NCBI RefSeq assembly: GCF_009796785.1
Contig: NZ_CP047026.1
Coordinates: forward strand, 3,268,501-3,332,500
DNA from: Polaribacter sp. L3A8
GTDB lineage: Bacteria > Bacteroidota > Bacteroidia > Flavobacteriales > Flavobacteriaceae
Reading direction: 5' to 3'
DNA length: 64,000 nt
Shown here: positions 60,927 to 64,000 of the stretch, piece after piece
How positions within the stretch are numbered: position 1 is the stretch's first letter
Layout: each line of letters begins with the position of its first letter
Position numbers and translations under genes: made by a program
Notes under the pieces: model-generated
What the model was told of the DNA's origin: nothing
The model's database searches: none
Seen by the model: only the letters and a program-made list of their open reading frames with translations

Positions 60927-62939
60927 ATGTCAAAAGTTCAACCACTAGGTTATCCTCACGCAGGTGCAGGAACCGTAGAAATTTTATTAAAAGAAGAAGA
61001 TGGTGCAGATTATGCAGTATTATTTTCTCCAGATCCAAACAATATTTTGTTAAGAGAAAATAATCAGGCAATGCAGTTTTATTATTATCCTAAAAACCCA
61101 AGATTGGCAAAGTTTCCTGATGATAGATTTAAATTTTCTATGCAAGTTTTTAAATCTGAAGCAGATGAAACTACCGTAATTGGGGCAGAAGGTTTAGAAG
61201 AAGAAGCAGGTGGTTACACAACACTTACTACAACCATAGATTTGCCAGAGGCTTTACTTAAAATAGCAATAGATAAATTAAAAGATAAACTTCATAAAGA
61301 ATTTAACAACAATAGAACATCTAAGTTATTTGGACTATTTTCTTTTAAAAAAGGGGTAGATAGAGACTTTAATGAAACAAACGTTAGGCCAATTCAGTTA
61401 GTAGAAAACAATATTAATATGCATATTATTGGCGAAGATGGAGGCGATAAACCTTTTGGAGGTATGAATCCTTGGAGCTTTAATGTGCAAGGAGATGGAG
61501 CAGGTAGTACTTTTGGTTTGGGAGAAAATGCATTTTCTATCTTAATGGGGCGTAACAGTGCATCATTAGTTAAAAGTGCATTAGAAAACGGAAACAATAA
61601 TTTAGTTGTAGAAAATGCTATTAGGTATAAAGGTTATTTGCCAACTACTACAATTAAAACTACTGTAAATGCTAAAAAGGTACATAACTACTTTTCTGCG
61701 AAAAGTAATGTAAATTTTGCTTTTGTAGATATAAATTGGGAACATGAGTACGAAAAAATTAGAACAGAGGGAGGTATTGTCTCTGAGGTAATTACGGATG
61801 AGCAATTTTCTTCTGATGAAAGAAAAACATTAGAAGAAAGTTTACTAACAAAACAAAGAGAGTTTGCTTTCGAAATTCTAAAAAAACAAATTTTTGATGT
61901 TGCAGATAAAGAATTTACACCTGCAGAAGCTCCAGAAAAAAGAGGTGGGTTGTTTAATATTTTTAGATGGAAAGGTAGTGTAGGAGTTAGTTTAAAATCT
62001 GGAAAACAAATTAGAGAAGTAGACTTTACAGACGAAATTAAATTTTCTGCAATAGAGGTTATGGACTCTAAAATAAGCGGAAGTTTAGATCCTTTAACAG
62101 ATCAAACAGGAGATGCTGCAAAAGAAGATCTTAAAAAATATATTACAGAAGTTCGTTTAGATGAAGATTTTCAAAAAGTACAAATTATTACCTCTTTAAA
62201 TGGTGGTTTAATAAAACTAGATAGAGATGGTGATATTATAAATGATAGTCCTGTAAGTCAGGTTTCTATAGAGGTTGGTTATCCTAACTCTAGAGGTAAT
62301 CTGGTTTGGAAAAGTTCTGGAAGAATGATTGCTCCAGAAGGTACTCCATACATAACCAAAACCAGTAGATCTGGTAAAACGATAGACGCTATTTTTCCGG
62401 CAACTTGGGGTTCTAGAGAAACAGAAAAAAATGCCTTTGTTTTTAGTTTTGTAAAAAACGAAACACCTAGTAAAATTAAGATACGCCAAAACATAATGTA
62501 TGAAAAAGATAAGCGCGTAAGAGTTAAGGATAAAGTAAACGAATTTGAGTTTGATGGCACTAAAATATTTATTCCGTTGCCAGTACAAAATGCTGTAAAC
62601 TATACTTTATCTACAGAAGAGCTTTATGAATGTGATACTTTAGAAGTTAGAATTAAGGCAGATAAAATGGCTACTAAAAAAATTAGATTTACAGAAGATA
62701 ATTATGAGGATTTAATTCCGCTAAAGGTTTGGTATGAAAACGATTATGAAATTAAGCCTACTAAGTTTAAAGTTAAATATACTTGCAAAGGCAAAGTAGA
62801 TGGTAAAACAGAAAAAGTAAAAATTTCTACAGATTGGCAAGAACTAGACTATCAAGAAGGAGATGTTTTATTTGAAATTCCGTCTGGTACAGAAGAAGAA
62901 AATGAAATGATTGTTGCTATAAGAGAAGAGCTAGAGTAA
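60927..62939 (+). CDS. Unassigned 670-residue protein
   Basis: I do not recognise this protein. It has no signal peptide or membrane segment, is acidic, and is beta-rich in the second half. Landmarks: an N-terminal LGYPHAGAGTVEILLKEEDG; a Gly-rich stretch at about 170-205 (GEDGGDKPFGGMNPWSF, GDGAGSTFGLGENAF); an amphipathic helical part at about 295-330; then repeated beta-strand-like segments to the end. It lies 76 bp after the lysin-like gene and 82 bp before the next one, all on one strand, suggesting a shared operon. A structural protein of a particle, or a large effector, would fit size and context but is speculation. Confidence 0.8.
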   Translation: MSKVQPLGYPHAGAGTVEILLKEEDGADYAVLFSPDPNNILLRENNQAMQFYYYPKNPRLAKFPDDRFKFSMQVFKSEADETTVIGAEGLEEEAGGYTTLTTTIDLPEALLKIAIDKLKDKLHKEFNNNRTSKLFGLFSFKKGVDRDFNETNVRPIQLVENNINMHIIGEDGGDKPFGGMNPWSFNVQGDGAGSTFGLGENAFSILMGRNSASLVKSALENGNNNLVVENAIRYKGYLPTTTIKTTVNAKKVHNYFSAKSNVNFAFVDINWEHEYEKIRTEGGIVSEVITDEQFSSDERKTLEESLLTKQREFAFEILKKQIFDVADKEFTPAEAPEKRGGLFNIFRWKGSVGVSLKSGKQIREVDFTDEIKFSAIEVMDSKISGSLDPLTDQTGDAAKEDLKKYITEVRLDEDFQKVQIITSLNGGLIKLDRDGDIINDSPVSQVSIEVGYPNSRGNLVWKSSGRMIAPEGTPYITKTSRSGKTIDAIFPATWGSRETEKNAFVFSFVKNETPSKIKIRQNIMYEKDKRVRVKDKVNEFEFDGTKIFIPLPVQNAVNYTLSTEELYECDTLEVRIKADKMATKKIRFTEDNYEDLIPLKVWYENDYEIKPTKFKVKYTCKGKVDGKTEKVKISTDWQELDYQEGDVLFEIPSGTEEENEMIVAIREELE

Positions 62940-63021
62940 ACTTAAAAACTATAATGTTAAGAGGTTGTTTTTAAATTAATTCTTTATAAATAACCTCTTT
63001 TTAATTTTAAAAATAAATGAT

Positions 63022-64000
63022 ATGCCAAATGCTAAACTTTTTAAAGTACAAGGTTCTAAAATTGTACCTGCAAATAGATTTAACCTTAAAGCGTCTAAGC
63101 CTAGTATTAGTTTTAACGCTATAAAACCAAATGTTTTTTCTGTAATAAAACATCCTGTTGTACATTCTATTAACTTTGTTCCGGTTAAAAGTGAAGCTCA
63201 TTTACCGTTGGTTAGTAACAGAAGTAAAATAACTAAAACAACTGTTTTTACAGATAAAAACAACTCAAAACTTAAATTACAGTTTCCAAAAATTGTAATA
63301 ACACCACTTAATAATACTCTTTTTTATTATGAAACTACTTTAGATTCTAAAGGCAATGAAGATGGTTATTTGGGTAAGGTAACCTTAAAGTATAGTGTAG
63401 TAAAAATTAAAAAAGCTGGGTTTAATTATGTCGATTTAGATTTAAAAGAAGTTATTTTAAATTTAAAAGTTAAGCAAGAAGTTATAAAAATTAATGGTTT
63501 AATTGATGTTAAAGCTAAAAGTATCATTTTTAAATTAAAAGACGAAGCTGTAAAAATTGCTTTTTTTAGCCTTATTACAGAATTTGATGATTTTAAGTCT
63601 AGTGTAGATTTGTTTTTTGCTTTTAAGGGGTATTCTAATCCACAAGTAAATTCTAAGTTGGCAGTTCAATTTAACAGAATAAAAGATTTTAGTTTACTAA
63701 GAAAGAAAGTAAAATTAACACAAAGCCCTTTATTATTTAGAAATAAAAAAGTAGAAAGTAATTTAACAATTAGAAACTTTAAGAAGCTTCAAATTAAAAA
63801 TAAAGTAAAACCAACAAAAGACTCAGGTTTAGTAAAAAGCACATTTTTGTTAAGAATTAATGAGAAATTAAATTATCAATTGCCAGAAAATACGGCAGAC
63901 AGTATTTATAAAAATGTAAACGGAGGCTTAAATAATAACCCATTTAATTTAAATGTAGAGTATTCAGAATTTCAGCAAATTTATTTACCGGGTATAGAAA
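63022..64000 (+). CDS. Unassigned protein, 3' end outside the window
   Basis: An open frame from ATG 63022 to the window end (326 complete codons, no stop). The start reads MPNAKLFKVQGSKIVPANRF. It is lysine-rich and beta-strand-like throughout (KLKLQFPKIVITPLNNTLFY, LKYSVVKIKKAG, VILNLKVKQEVIKINGLIDV), without signal peptide or recognised domain. It is 82 bp downstream of the 670-residue protein and probably in the same operon. Codon use and AT content match the neighbours, supporting real coding. Confidence 0.8.
   Translation, partial: MPNAKLFKVQGSKIVPANRFNLKASKPSISFNAIKPNVFSVIKHPVVHSINFVPVKSEAHLPLVSNRSKITKTTVFTDKNNSKLKLQFPKIVITPLNNTLFYYETTLDSKGNEDGYLGKVTLKYSVVKIKKAGFNYVDLDLKEVILNLKVKQEVIKINGLIDVKAKSIIFKLKDEAVKIAFFSLITEFDDFKSSVDLFFAFKGYSNPQVNSKLAVQFNRIKDFSLLRKKVKLTQSPLLFRNKKVESNLTIRNFKKLQIKNKVKPTKDSGLVKSTFLLRINEKLNYQLPENTADSIYKNVNGGLNNNPFNLNVEYSEFQQIYLPGIE

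Noticed and set aside
62217-62588. 123-codon minus-strand ORF within the 670-residue protein gene
   Set aside because: Shadow of the plus-strand gene; Cys/Tyr/Phe-rich composition not typical of protein.

Overview
The window is chromosomal DNA from a member of the Flavobacteriaceae (Bacteroidota), most like a marine Polaribacter/Tenacibaculum-type genome. The evidence is the low GC content, the gliding genes gldD and gldE, a protein with a type IX secretion (T9SS) sorting tail, several TonB-dependent receptors with a CarboxypepD-like N-terminal domain, promoters of the Bacteroidota type (TTG, 17-20 bp, TAnnTTTG), weak or absent Shine-Dalgarno sequences, and intergenic repeat families that I recall as common in this group. 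I saw no rRNA, tRNA, CRISPR array or complete insertion sequence.

Layout. 1-3.3 kb: the 3' part of an RND efflux pump with two small partner genes, then a YihY/BrkB membrane protein. 3.4-7.9 kb: an outer-membrane beta-barrel receptor, a possible tiny Cys-rich gene, and an acyl-CoA dehydrogenase. 8.1-11.8 kb: rnpA, an S41 protease and a nucleosidase-like protein. 11.8-24.1 kb: a surface-polysaccharide (O-antigen or capsule) locus with Wzz-like protein, rfbBAC, flippase, acetyltransferase, three glycosyltransferases, two polymerase/ligase-type membrane proteins and the initiating phosphoglycosyltransferase. Its middle part is very AT-rich, as expected for exchanged polysaccharide genes. 24.2-32.4 kb: housekeeping and regulatory genes (purD, a MurG-like glycosyltransferase, a PhoR/PhoB-like pair, a T9SS cargo protein, an exonuclease, an ABC-F protein).

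32.4-33.7 kb is the most unusual stretch. It holds tandem units of about 300 bp. Each unit has three 16-bp palindrome-like boxes at exactly conserved spacing, a promoter abutting the last box, and a decayed T9SS sorting-tail coding remnant; hairpin terminators follow the first two remnants, and none was recognised after the diverged unit C. All read on the minus strand.

33.7-42.9 kb: a sugar-nucleotidyltransferase, TPR protein, DUF4292 lipoprotein and EnvC-like protein as a cell-envelope operon, then a DJ-1/PfpI protein, MscS channel, thioesterase, SPOR protein and dprA. 43-48 kb: a probable iron-uptake pair (TonB receptor plus DUF4374 lipoprotein) under a Fur-like palindrome, and a DMT permease. 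48.1-53.9 kb: gldD-gldE-ssb, mutY, then HU, a 29-residue basic ORF and RNase G. 53.9-60 kb: a repeat-rich gap, then a secreted EEP-family phosphatase/nuclease divergent from a TonB receptor and a DUF5689 lipoprotein. 60.2-64 kb: a signal-less lysin-like amidase with a peptidoglycan-binding domain, followed by two large proteins I cannot assign; the last runs off the window.
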